A DNA stretch of 64,000 nucleotides from Clostridium homopropionicum DSM 5847 (GTDB taxonomy: Bacteria > Bacillota > Clostridia > Clostridiales > Clostridiaceae): the NCBI RefSeq assembly GCF_001263795.1, contig NZ_LHUR01000010.1:117237-181236 (forward strand), written 5' to 3'. Made by a program: the position numbers and the translations under genes. Positions 1 to 7,913 of this stretch are shown one piece after another (the first letter of the stretch is position 1; each line of letters begins with the position of its first letter). The notes beneath the pieces were generated by a model. It had not been told where the DNA came from. It saw only the letters and a program-made list of their open reading frames with translations, and searched no databases.

Positions 1-463
1 CAATATTTACGTTATTAAAGCCAAAATCTCTAACTAGAGTAAAAGTATCCAAAAATTCTTTGTAGGAATGTATTCTGCCAAGCTGTTTTAAATGCTCATC
101 TTGCACTGCTTGAAGTCCTATACTTAATCTATTGACTCCCATTGACTTAAATAACGACAATTTATCTTTATCTATAGTTCCTGGGTTACATTCTACAGTA
201 AACTCTGTTTCCTTATCCTTCTTTAAACAATCAATACTTTTTTTAATAATATTCCACGCTTCTAAAGATAAATAGGTGGGAGTCCCCCCACCTATAAAAA
301 TTGTCTTCATGTTCATGTCTCTTAAACTATCTATTTCCTTAGAAAGAGCTTTTGCATAGCTTAGCATCAGGTTTTCCTTACACCCATAGGATGGGAAATC
401 ACAATACAAACACTTTTGCTTGCAAAATGGAATATGTATATACAAAGAAATATCTCTTTTCAT
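1..463 (-). CDS. hemW: Radical SAM heme chaperone HemW (3' end outside the window)
   Basis: Radical SAM protein of the HemW family (once called oxygen-independent coproporphyrinogen oxidase-like), thought to deliver heme to respiratory or other heme proteins. The visible N-terminal ~154 residues begin MKRDISLYIHIPFCKQKC and carry the iron-sulfur motif CxxxCxYC (CKQKCLYC), followed by the SAM-binding FIGGGTPTYL and the VNRLSIGLQ segment typical of the family. I chose the ATG at 463 because GGAG lies 7 nt upstream; an in-frame ATG at 475 has no ribosome site. It follows lepA by 22 bp on the same strand, the same order as in Bacillus. The C-terminal part runs off the window, so the HemW C-terminal domain cannot be checked. 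Confidence 0.9.
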   Translation of the reverse strand, partial: MKRDISLYIHIPFCKQKCLYCDFPSYGCKENLMLSYAKALSKEIDSLRDMNMKTIFIGGGTPTYLSLEAWNIIKKSIDCLKKDKETEFTVECNPGTIDKDKLSLFKSMGVNRLSIGLQAVQDEHLKQLGRIHSYKEFLDTFTLVRDFGFNNVNI

Positions 464-485
464 ACTACGCTCCATTCTAAATTTT

Positions 486-2291
486 TTAATCTACTTTCAA
501 AATAGACATAAATGCTTCTTGTGGTACTTCTACACTACCAATTTGACGCATTCTCTTTTTACCTTCCTTTTGCTTTTCAAGAAGCTTTCTCTTTCTTGAA
601 ATGTCTCCACCATAGCATTTTGCAAGAACGTCCTTTCTCATTGCCTTTACTGTTTCTCTAGCAATAATTTTAGCTCCTACAGCAGCCTGAATTGGAATTT
701 CAAACATTTGTCTTGGAATTACCTCTTTTAGCTTCTCAGCAATAGCTCTGCCCTTATTATATGCCTTTTCAGATGGCACAATCATAGAAAGAGCATCTAC
801 AACATCTCCGTTAAGCAGCATATCTAGTTTAACAAGATTAGCTTGTTTATATCCGCTTAATTCATAGTCCAAGGATGCATAACCTCTTGTTTTAGATTTT
901 AACATATCAAAAAAGTCATATATTATTTCGTTTAATGGAATATAATAATTTAACACTACTCTAGTTGTTTCAATATATTCCATATCTATAAATACGCCTC
1001 TTCTATTTTGACAAAGCTCCATAACCGATCCAACGTAATCAGAAGGAGATATAATAGCTGCTTTTACTACAGGCTCCTCCATTTTTTCTATCTCAGTTGG
1101 ATCAGGTAAATTAGTTGGATTTGTAATCTCCAGCATTTCTCCACTTCTTTTATATATTTTATATATAACAGAAGGAGCTGTGGTAATAATGTCTAAGTTA
1201 AATTCGCGCTCTATTCTTTCCTGTATTATCTCCATGTGAAGTAATCCAAGGAAACCGCATCTAAATCCAAAGCCCAAAGCAATAGAAGTTTCCGGCTCAA
1301 AAGCTAGGGCAGCATCGTTTATTCTTAGCTTTTCCAAGGCTTCTTTCAGTTCATCATATTTTGCTCCATCAACAGGATAAATACCACTGTATACCATAGG
1401 CACTGCTGGTCTGTACCCTTCCAGAGGCTCACTTGCTGGCCTTAATGCTTCCGTAATAGTATCACCTACAGCTGCGTCTCTAAGATTTTTAATTGAAGCA
1501 GTTATATAACCAACTTCCCCAGCACTTAACTGAGGCATTGATAAAAATCCTGGGGTAAAAACTCCAACCTCTGTTACTTCATACTCTTTTTTACTCGCCA
1601 TAAATTTAATCTTTGTTCCTACTTTTACAGTACCCTCCATTATTCTTACATAGGATACTACGCCCTTATAGCTATCATAATAAGAATCAAATATTAATGC
1701 CTTTAGAGGTGCTTCTTCATCACCAGCTGGTGCTGGTACCTTATCTACAACAGCTTCTAATACATCCTTTATATTCAATCCTGTTTTAGCCGAAACTAAA
1801 GGAGCATCATGAGCTTCTATTCCTATAACATCCTCAATTTCCTGAATAACTTCATTTGGTCTTGCACTTGGTAAATCTATTTTATTGATTACTGGAACTA
1901 TTTCAAGATCATGATCAAGAGCAAGATAACAGTTTGCAAGAGTTTGAGCTTGAATACCCTGAGTAGCATCTACTACAAGAATAGCACCTTCGCATGCTGC
2001 AAGACTTCTTGAAACTTCGTAGTTAAAATCTACATGCCCTGGAGTATCAATTAAGTTCAATATGTATTCTTCTCCATTATCCCTTTTATAAACTAGTCTT
2101 GCTGCCTGTGACTTTATTGTAATTCCACGTTCTCTCTCTAATTCCATATTATCTAGAACTTGATTTTCCATCTCTCTGTCAGTTAAAGTACCAGTTGCCT
2201 CTAACAATCTGTCTGCAAGAGTTGATTTCCCATGATCTATATGAGCTACTATAGAAAAATTTCTTATATATTTCTTCCTATCCTTCTGCAT
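486..2291 (-). CDS. lepA: Elongation factor 4 (LepA), ribosomal back-translocase GTPase
   Basis: Translational GTPase of 601 residues, the usual LepA length. The N-terminal G domain shows the P-loop AHIDHGKST, the switch region [17 protein letters not shown] and NKIDLP. The EF-G-like domains follow, and the LepA-specific C-terminal domain ends in [18 protein letters not shown] and a short tail. EF4 acts on stalled or mis-translocated ribosomes and supports translation under ionic stress. The gene sits between a small membrane-protein gene downstream of spoIIP and hemW, all on the minus strand, matching the Bacillus spoIIP-yqxA-lepA-hemW layout. A possible SD (GGGGG of GGGGGTAAAATTACA) precedes the ATG at 2291. 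Confidence 0.97.
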   Translation of the reverse strand: MQKDRKKYIRNFSIVAHIDHGKSTLADRLLEATGTLTDREMENQVLDNMELERERGITIKSQAARLVYKRDNGEEYILNLIDTPGHVDFNYEVSRSLAACEGAILVVDATQGIQAQTLANCYLALDHDLEIVPVINKIDLPSARPNEVIQEIEDVIGIEAHDAPLVSAKTGLNIKDVLEAVVDKVPAPAGDEEAPLKALIFDSYYDSYKGVVSYVRIMEGTVKVGTKIKFMASKKEYEVTEVGVFTPGFLSMPQLSAGEVGYITASIKNLRDAAVGDTITEALRPASEPLEGYRPAVPMVYSGIYPVDGAKYDELKEALEKLRINDAALAFEPETSIALGFGFRCGFLGLLHMEIIQERIEREFNLDIITTAPSVIYKIYKRSGEMLEITNPTNLPDPTEIEKMEEPVVKAAIISPSDYVGSVMELCQNRRGVFIDMEYIETTRVVLNYYIPLNEIIYDFFDMLKSKTRGYASLDYELSGYKQANLVKLDMLLNGDVVDALSMIVPSEKAYNKGRAIAEKLKEVIPRQMFEIPIQAAVGAKIIARETVKAMRKDVLAKCYGGDISRKRKLLEKQKEGKKRMRQIGSVEVPQEAFMSILKVD

Positions 2292-2340
2292 TGTAATTTT
2301 ACCCCCATTGCACGTAATAAATCCTATAAATTATAACATA

Positions 2341-2745
2341 TTATTCTAGATATGTGTCAACTATACTTAATGCTTTACCTTTAATATTTTCTATTACATT
2401 GCCATTAATAAAGAAAGTATACTTATTTGTATCTATTCTAAAGTCAAAGGGAGATGAATTATACAGAATTCTCACTTTTGGAATTACAACTTTTTCTTCT
2501 GTTTCACGATCTTTTAAACTTATTTTTTCTATCTGGTATTTTTCTGGATATGTAAGCACATCAGCCATCATATCTAAATCTCTTGACTTATTCTTATTAT
2601 CATAAGCTTTATTTTCATCCTTTATATCTTCTAAAATTCCTGAATATATTTGTCTATTTAAATTATAATTTACTACCGCAAGCCCAGTAACAGTTACAAA
2701 TATAAATAATACAAATGGTATTATAATAGCTTTCCTTTTATACAT
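2341..2745 (-). CDS. Small membrane-anchored protein of unknown function between spoIIP and lepA
   Basis: A 134-residue protein that I cannot assign to a named family. Residues 1-30 (MYKRKAIIIPFVLFIFVTVTG and on) form a single N-terminal membrane anchor or uncleaved signal. The remainder is polar and would lie outside the cytoplasmic membrane. The start is the ATG at 2745 because AGGAGGT lies 7 nt upstream; a longer reading from 2805 lacks support and overlaps the spoIIP stop. Its position is that of Bacillus yqxA (spoIIP-yqxA-lepA), so a role in sporulation is possible by position only; I see no clear YqxA sequence match. Its ribosome site is inside a strong hairpin at 2747-2788. Confidence 0.75.
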   Translation of the reverse strand: MYKRKAIIIPFVLFIFVTVTGLAVVNYNLNRQIYSGILEDIKDENKAYDNKNKSRDLDMMADVLTYPEKYQIEKISLKDRETEEKVVIPKVRILYNSSPFDFRIDTNKYTFFINGNVIENIKGKALSIVDTYLE

Positions 2746-2746
2746 A

Positions 2747-2788
2747 AAAAAGTACCTCCTTTTATTCATTATTAAGGATGTACTTTTT
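2747..2788 (-). promoter_or_regulatory. Hairpin that buries the ribosome binding site of the 2341-2745 gene
   Basis: Positions 2747-2761 (plus strand AAAAAGTACCTCCTT) pair with 2774-2788 (AAGGATGTACTTTTT): 15 positions with one mismatch and a 12-nt loop. In the minus-strand RNA the 3' arm contains the complete AGGAGGT Shine-Dalgarno of the downstream gene and ends at its ATG. The structure could limit translation of that gene after spoIIP, or act as a weak terminator because the arm ends in a U run. Confidence 0.6.
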
Positions 2789-2801
2789 GTTGCTACTTTA
2801 T

Positions 2802-3863
2802 TCATTTCTTTCCATTAATCTCTTCAGCAAATATTCTAGCTAAATATTTTGCTGATGCTTTTGCTTCATCTAGAGTATTAACATGGGAACCTACCTCTAT
2901 TAAAACAGAATTTTTCGTTGAGTCTTGATTGAAATATTTTCTTCCATAATTATAATAGAATGTCCCTTTATTAAAGCTTGAATTTTTTTTATCTCCAGGG
3001 TACAGTTTATTTGATATATCTCTAATTTTTTCTACAAGCTTGCTATTTTCATTAAAGTTCGGACTTTTCTTAGCCATAACAAACATAAACCTTGCAACAT
3101 TTTCTCCATTGATGGTAGTTGTAACTGCCTCTTTATTTTCTATAGAATCTCTATGCATGTCAATAACAAGTTTAAAGTCTTTGGTTTCTTTTAAATATTT
3201 ATCTAATGTAACTCTAGATCTTTCATAACTTTTATCATATGTATCCAGATCATGAATTGTAGTATCATGAATGGTTGAAATTCCGTATTTCTCAAGTTCC
3301 TTTTTTAGTTCTTCGCCTACAGCCGTTATATTTTTGTCTTTGTCCACAATATTCGTTCCATATGGTTTATAGCTTTCGCAAGTATGTGTATGATAAATAA
3401 GAACCTCCGGCTTTTTTGACATTTCTTTTTTTAATTCTGGATTAAATGCCGTTACCGAACTCATATCTACTGAATTGCTTGTCTTATTTTCCTCTTCTAA
3501 TACTTGGTCATCTTTAAGAACAAACCTATCAAATTGATGTTCACCATAATCAATATTAAAATTATTATTTTCATTTATATAAGGGGATAAAGTAGAAATT
3601 TCTCTCCCAATGATATTTAATGTATTCTCTCTTAGTATATTATTTAATAAATTATTGCCCACATTAAGTTCATTGCTATCCCCTATACTTTCATTATTTT
3701 TTATTGGAAGACTTAATTCTAAAATCCCCTTATAAAATTTATCCTTTATATTTATATTATCATAAAAAAGTTTTGCTCCATTTAGTGCAAATATAATAAC
3801 TATTACTGAAATACATAATAAAATTATTAGTATTTTACTTTTCTCATTTTTCTGATAGTGCAT
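2802..3863 (-). CDS. spoIIP: Stage II sporulation protein P, peptidoglycan amidase/endopeptidase of engulfment
   Basis: SpoIIP belongs to the SpoIID-SpoIIM-SpoIIP machine that degrades septal peptidoglycan while the mother cell engulfs the forespore. The 353-residue protein has an N-terminal membrane anchor (residues ~10-30), a polar linker, and the SpoIIP amidase domain with VLIYHTHTCESY near residue 155, then VIDMHRDSI and IEVGSHVNTLDEA, which carry the zinc-binding and catalytic His/Glu residues of this family. A good AGGGAGGGAT site precedes the ATG. It lies 54 bp after gpr and before the small membrane-protein gene, the same order as Bacillus gpr-spoIIP. Confidence 0.95.
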   Translation of the reverse strand: MHYQKNEKSKILIILLCISVIVIIFALNGAKLFYDNINIKDKFYKGILELSLPIKNNESIGDSNELNVGNNLLNNILRENTLNIIGREISTLSPYINENNNFNIDYGEHQFDRFVLKDDQVLEEENKTSNSVDMSSVTAFNPELKKEMSKKPEVLIYHTHTCESYKPYGTNIVDKDKNITAVGEELKKELEKYGISTIHDTTIHDLDTYDKSYERSRVTLDKYLKETKDFKLVIDMHRDSIENKEAVTTTINGENVARFMFVMAKKSPNFNENSKLVEKIRDISNKLYPGDKKNSSFNKGTFYYNYGRKYFNQDSTKNSVLIEVGSHVNTLDEAKASAKYLARIFAEEINGKK

Positions 3864-3917
3864 AATTATCCCTCCCTTGTTTGTAAATATATATGAGAGG
3901 TTATTAAAACTATATTA

Positions 3918-4892
3918 CTAATTTATATATTTATTTATATCTTCAAGCCCTAAAGCTGGTTGAAGTGCTATATTTATTCCATTAGCAACGATCTTTGATA
4001 CAACATCTATAACTAAATCAATTTCTTTTGGAGTTACAATCATATTTCCTAGTTGTGGATATAAAACTTCATTTATTAGATTTTGTTTTTCTTCTCTGTC
4101 TAAATTCTTTAGCATAGTATAGAATTCAGACCCCTTTGTGGATTTATTAATTAGCTCATCTAAGGCAATATCAATAGCATCGTTGGCTAAGGTAGATGCA
4201 TGGACTACTGTAGGAACTCCTATTGCAATTACAGGTATTCCCAGACTTTTTTCGCTTATTTCCATCCTTCTATTTCCTATTCCTGAGCCTGGTGATATAC
4301 CTGTATTCCCTACTTGTATAGTTTTATTTACTCTTTCAGCTTTTCTTGAGGCAAGAGCATCTATACATATAATTAGATTAGGTCGTATTTTATCTGCTAA
4401 AGACTTTATTATTTCTCCAGTTTCAATTCCGGTTAAACCTAAAACTCCTGGAGATATTGCACAAACAGGTCTTATATTTTCATCAATCTTATCTGGAACT
4501 AATTCTTTTAGGTGTCTTGTAATCATAAGCCTAGAAACTACTTTTGGTCCTAAAGCATCTGGAGTTACGTTCCAATTTCCAAGACCTACTACTAAAGCTG
4601 TCATACTTTTATCTAATTTTACTACTTCTGAAAGACTTTTTGAAAATACTTTACTTACATCATCCATTACATCCTTGTCATGCATAAAGGTTTCTGGCAT
4701 CTCTAAGGTTATGTATTTTCCTATAGGTTTACCCATATTTCTTTCCCCAATTTCATCTAAGATATTCACATCTGTAATTTTTACTCCACTTTCAAAGTAT
4801 TCATTTATCTTTATTCCCTGCATTTCTTCTTTATTTTGTTCATCATATAATTCCTTTGCTTCTACTGCTAAATCTGTTCTGATGTTTCTCAT
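3918..4892 (-). CDS. gpr: Germination protease GPR (spore protease, SASP-degrading)
   Basis: GPR is made in the developing spore as a zymogen, matures by self-cleavage near the N terminus, and degrades small acid-soluble proteins when the spore germinates. The 324-residue product begins MRNIRTDLAVEAKELY; the RTDLAVEA segment is the family hallmark near the processing site. Further conserved stretches are VVGLGNWNVTPDALGP, SPGVLGLTGIETGE and GSGIGNRR. The ATG at 4892 has AAAGGAAGTG upstream; the longer frame from 4910 has none. Transcription divergent from rpsT matches Bacillus. Expression would be expected from the forespore sigma factor G, but I could not fix a convincing sigma-G promoter in the 110 bp upstream. 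Confidence 0.95.
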   Translation of the reverse strand: MRNIRTDLAVEAKELYDEQNKEEMQGIKINEYFESGVKITDVNILDEIGERNMGKPIGKYITLEMPETFMHDKDVMDDVSKVFSKSLSEVVKLDKSMTALVVGLGNWNVTPDALGPKVVSRLMITRHLKELVPDKIDENIRPVCAISPGVLGLTGIETGEIIKSLADKIRPNLIICIDALASRKAERVNKTIQVGNTGISPGSGIGNRRMEISEKSLGIPVIAIGVPTVVHASTLANDAIDIALDELINKSTKGSEFYTMLKNLDREEKQNLINEVLYPQLGNMIVTPKEIDLVIDVVSKIVANGINIALQPALGLEDINKYIN

Positions 4893-5008
4893 GAATACAC
4901 TTCCTTTCAAAATTCATTAATGCTTATACTATAAAACTATTTTTACCTAGTTTTGTTTTATAATTCATCAACTAAAATTTAATATATTAAATTTTAGAAA
5001 TTTTCTAC

Positions 5009-5037
5009 TTGAAGTGCCTAGTAAATAATGCTATAAT
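5009..5037 (+). promoter_or_regulatory. Vegetative (sigma-A type) promoter of rpsT
   Basis: TTGAAG at 5009-5014 and TATAAT at 5032-5037 with a 17-bp spacer, about 85 bp upstream of the rpsT start. In the transcribed leader, ACCCT near 5088-5092 could pair with the AGGGG of the ribosome site; this pairing is short and only suggestive of S20 autoregulation. Confidence 0.75.
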
Positions 5038-5120
5038 ATCATTTGTTGAGTAAGGCAATTCAAATATGAATTCCCCAAAGCTGCTTAACCCTACTAAAAT
5101 AGCAAGGGGGTGAAAATGAG

Positions 5121-5387
5121 ATGGCAAACATAAAATCAGCTAAGAAGAGAATTAAAGTTATTGAAACAAAAACTCTTAGAAATAAAATAATTAAATCAGC
5201 ATTAAAAACAAAGATAAAGAAATTTGAAGCTGCTATCGCTAATAATGACGTAGTTGAGGCAAAAGTTGCTTATACTACAGTAGTTAAAGCTTTAGATATG
5301 GCAACATCAAAAGGTATCTTACATAAGAACAAGGCTTCAAGAAAAAAATCAAGACTAGCTGCAAAATTAAATGGTTTAAGCGCTTAA
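5121..5387 (+). CDS. rpsT: 30S ribosomal protein S20
   Basis: S20 binds 16S rRNA early in small-subunit assembly. The 88-residue, lysine-rich, all-helical protein begins [13 protein letters not shown], the signature of the family, and ends in the conserved [18 protein letters not shown] strong AAGGGGGTG lies 8 nt before the ATG. The gene is monocistronic: it has its own promoter at 5009-5037 and a hairpin terminator directly after the stop. It is transcribed away from gpr and converges with holA. Confidence 0.98.
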   Translation: MANIKSAKKRIKVIETKTLRNKIIKSALKTKIKKFEAAIANNDVVEAKVAYTTVVKALDMATSKGILHKNKASRKKSRLAAKLNGLSA

Positions 5388-5393
5388 TTAAAT

Positions 5394-5418
5394 AAACCGG
5401 TGATAACACCGGTTTTTA
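5394..5418 (+). terminator. Rho-independent terminator of rpsT
   Basis: AAACCGGTG (5394-5402) pairs perfectly with CACCGGTTT (5407-5415) across a 4-nt ATAA loop and is followed by a U-rich run. It lies between convergent rpsT and holA. Confidence 0.9.
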
Positions 5419-5419
5419 T

Positions 5420-6448
5420 TTATATTTTTATTGTTGTACTTTTAAGTATTAAAAGCTCCATTTCTAATTTAGAATCAACTGACTTACTTTTTAAAATCCT
5501 TTCAGTTTCCAAGGATGCTTCTACATTTTGTTTCAATTGATTTAATGTGAACTTACTGCTTTGCTGCATCATCTTTTCGCAAATAAATGGATTCAGCTTT
5601 AATTCGCTTGATAACTGTTCTTTACTTTTCCCGGTTTCTATACCAAGCTTAATTATGAAGAGCAATTTAAACTGTCTTTGTATCATTCTGAGTATTGATG
5701 TTTCAATTTCCCCTTTAAATATAAGCTCATTTAAAATATCTAAAGATTTCTGAGGCTTTCTTTGAGATATAAAATCTACTAAGTTAAATATGTCATTATC
5801 ATTTTTCTTAGTAATAATATCTAATATATCTTTTCCAGTTATTTCTCTATCTATTGTATAACAATACAATTTTTCCAATTCGTTTTCTATTATATCCAAA
5901 TTATTTTCAACATTATTACAAAGTATAGCTAAATCGGATTTGTTTATATCTTTACCCTTATCCTTTAAAATATCAGTTACCTTTTTGCTTAGACTATTTC
6001 CCTTGAGCTTTGACATCTTTATTGCTAATACTGCTTTTTCTAATTTTCTAACTTTATTACTTTCTTTTTCCCTGTCGTTTTCAAAAATATAATACATTAT
6101 TAATATACATTCTGATGGTATGTTATTAATATACTGCATTATTTCCTTTGAAGAGCTTTCTAATGCTTTATCTACTTTATCTCTTAAAAAATTTGCTCTA
6201 TAAATTACTACAGCTTTTTTTTCACTCATAAAAGGTAGTGTCTCACAGGCATTTCTTACATTATCAATGTTTGCATTTAAACCATCAATTTCAGAATAGT
6301 TAAAGTCTAAAAAATCTTTATTGACAAATTTAGCTACTATTTTATTTATATAATTTTTTATGCTGTGTTCGTCACTGCCACAAAAAATATAACAGTTACT
6401 CATACGATTTTTACTTAATTGTTCTTCTAGATATAAGACATCCTTCAA
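5420..6448 (-). CDS. holA: DNA polymerase III subunit delta (sliding-clamp loader)
   Basis: HolA opens the beta sliding clamp in the clamp-loader complex. The 342-residue length fits the family. The N-terminal AAA+-like domain shows YIFCGSDEHSIKNYI (degenerate P-loop position) and FLDFNYSEIDG; the C-terminal helical collar domain follows (FNLVDFISQRKPQKSLDILNEL and onward). The start is TTG at 6448 with GAGAGGG 8 nt upstream. It follows comEC by 37 bp on the same strand, the usual comEC-holA pairing in Firmicutes, with rpsT next to it as in Bacillus. Confidence 0.9.
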   Translation of the reverse strand: MKDVLYLEEQLSKNRMSNCYIFCGSDEHSIKNYINKIVAKFVNKDFLDFNYSEIDGLNANIDNVRNACETLPFMSEKKAVVIYRANFLRDKVDKALESSSKEIMQYINNIPSECILIMYYIFENDREKESNKVRKLEKAVLAIKMSKLKGNSLSKKVTDILKDKGKDINKSDLAILCNNVENNLDIIENELEKLYCYTIDREITGKDILDIITKKNDNDIFNLVDFISQRKPQKSLDILNELIFKGEIETSILRMIQRQFKLLFIIKLGIETGKSKEQLSSELKLNPFICEKMMQQSSKFTLNQLKQNVEASLETERILKSKSVDSKLEMELLILKSTTIKI

Positions 6449-6485
6449 AATAAATTCCCTCTCTTTTTATAGTCTGTATTATTTA

Positions 6486-7823
6486 TTATAACACTTTGAA
6501 GACTATTATTATATAAGTGATTATCAAAGGGAAATATTTTAGGTTTTCATAGCCTCTTTTAATAAATATAAATGTAAGAAATATTATTAACATATATATT
6601 CCATGAAAAAAATTATATTTTACTACATTAGGAGAAAGTATTTTCAATAATTTAGTAGCTCCATCAATTGATGTTAAAATAGAATATAATAAATATGAAT
6701 TAATATTAAATAAAAAATCTACCTTATATAAAATCATACCTAAATTTCCCAGTAGTATAATCATTGAATATATAGGTAATAAAATTAAATTTGCAGGTAG
6801 AAAAAATAAACTAACATTATTTAAAGTACACATTACATACGGCATCGAGAATACTTGGGCACTTAAGGTTATACTTACCGAATCATTTATTTTTTTAGGT
6901 AATTTATAAAAAATTTTTTGAAGCTTTTTATTGAATAGTATAATTCCAAGGGTTGCAAGAAAAGATAAATTGAAGCCTAAATCTAAAATATAATAAGGCT
7001 TAACTAGTATTAATACTAAACCTGCAAAGCAAAGAGCAGATAGACTATCATAATTTCTGTATACAATTTTAGAACCCTTTAGTATCACTATCATTATAAA
7101 TGCACGAATAGTTGCTGCTTCTGCCCCAGTAAAAATAGCATATAAAAATGTCATAATTATCGAAGTACTTGTTCCTAAAAACATTTCTAAAAACTTATAC
7201 ACAACTGCAATATGAAAACCTGATACACTTATAATATGTGATAGTCCTAAAGAATTATATTCGTTCTTCTGATCATAGGATAAATATCTAGTATCTCCAA
7301 AACAAATTGCCATAATTACTGCTGTTTTCTTTTCATCTAGTATTTTATTATATTTTTTATAAAGCTTTTCCCTAAACTCGTAAAGTCTTTGAATAAAATC
7401 CATATTTAGCTCTGCATAATTTTCACCAATATATTGCCCAATTGTACCTTTTAAATAATCTTTCTGCCTATTAAATTTACCTTCTAATTCTACCCTCGAT
7501 CCACTGTTCAAGCTATTATTATTTATATAAACTTGAAGCTTTCTCCCTTTATATTCTCCTAAATAATACCCTCTTTTTTTCTCAATAATTCTTACTTCAG
7601 CTTTATTTCCTAAATTTACATTATAATACAACGATAAACTAACACTTCCAAGAATAAAAAAGCTCACAAGTATTATAAATTTCTTTTTATTTTCATTAAA
7701 ATAAAATACTCCTAAAAAAATACCAACAAGCAATGTACACAATAGGTAATTATACTGAAAAACCACTAAAACAAGAGCCCCTATATATGTTGAAATAAAA
7801 TAATATACTAAAGGTCTTTCCAC
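6486..7823 (-). CDS. comEC: ComEC/Rec2-type DNA-uptake channel, membrane half only (no metallo-beta-lactamase domain)
   Basis: ComEC forms the channel that carries single-stranded DNA across the cytoplasmic membrane during natural transformation. This protein has 445 residues, against roughly 750-780 for full-length ComEC. It contains N-terminal membrane helices, a small beta-rich external region (~residues 70-130, DUF4131/OB-like) and the competence domain with HIISVSGFHIAVVYKFLE and EAATIRAFIMI, followed by several more helices, then stops. The C-terminal hydrolase domain is absent here, but a stand-alone ComEC-like hydrolase is encoded at 61849-62712. The start is GTG at 7823 behind AAAGGAG. 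A terminator at 7855-7900 separates it from the upstream ATPase gene. Confidence 0.88.
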   Translation of the reverse strand: MERPLVYYFISTYIGALVLVVFQYNYLLCTLLVGIFLGVFYFNENKKKFIILVSFFILGSVSLSLYYNVNLGNKAEVRIIEKKRGYYLGEYKGRKLQVYINNNSLNSGSRVELEGKFNRQKDYLKGTIGQYIGENYAELNMDFIQRLYEFREKLYKKYNKILDEKKTAVIMAICFGDTRYLSYDQKNEYNSLGLSHIISVSGFHIAVVYKFLEMFLGTSTSIIMTFLYAIFTGAEAATIRAFIMIVILKGSKIVYRNYDSLSALCFAGLVLILVKPYYILDLGFNLSFLATLGIILFNKKLQKIFYKLPKKINDSVSITLSAQVFSMPYVMCTLNNVSLFFLPANLILLPIYSMIILLGNLGMILYKVDFLFNINSYLLYSILTSIDGATKLLKILSPNVVKYNFFHGIYMLIIFLTFIFIKRGYENLKYFPLIITYIIIVFKVL

Positions 7824-7854
7824 CGCATTTCTCCTTTAAAATTAGTAAATAAAA

Positions 7855-7900
7855 AATACACTTTAGCATATGATTATAGCCACATATGTCAAAGTGTATT
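7855..7900 (-). terminator. Terminator of the degenerate P-type ATPase gene
   Basis: Positions 7855-7872 pair with 7883-7900 (18-bp arms with a 2-nt internal mismatch, 10-nt loop). On the minus strand the hairpin is followed by a run of U. It lies right after the ATPase stop and before comEC, so the two genes are probably separate transcripts. Confidence 0.85.
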
Positions 7901-7913
7901 CAATATCAATTTC

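Noticed and set aside
4138..4920. 260-codon open frame on the plus strand across gpr
   Set aside because: It is exactly antisense to the well-supported gpr gene, has no ribosome site, and the protein has no recognisable features.
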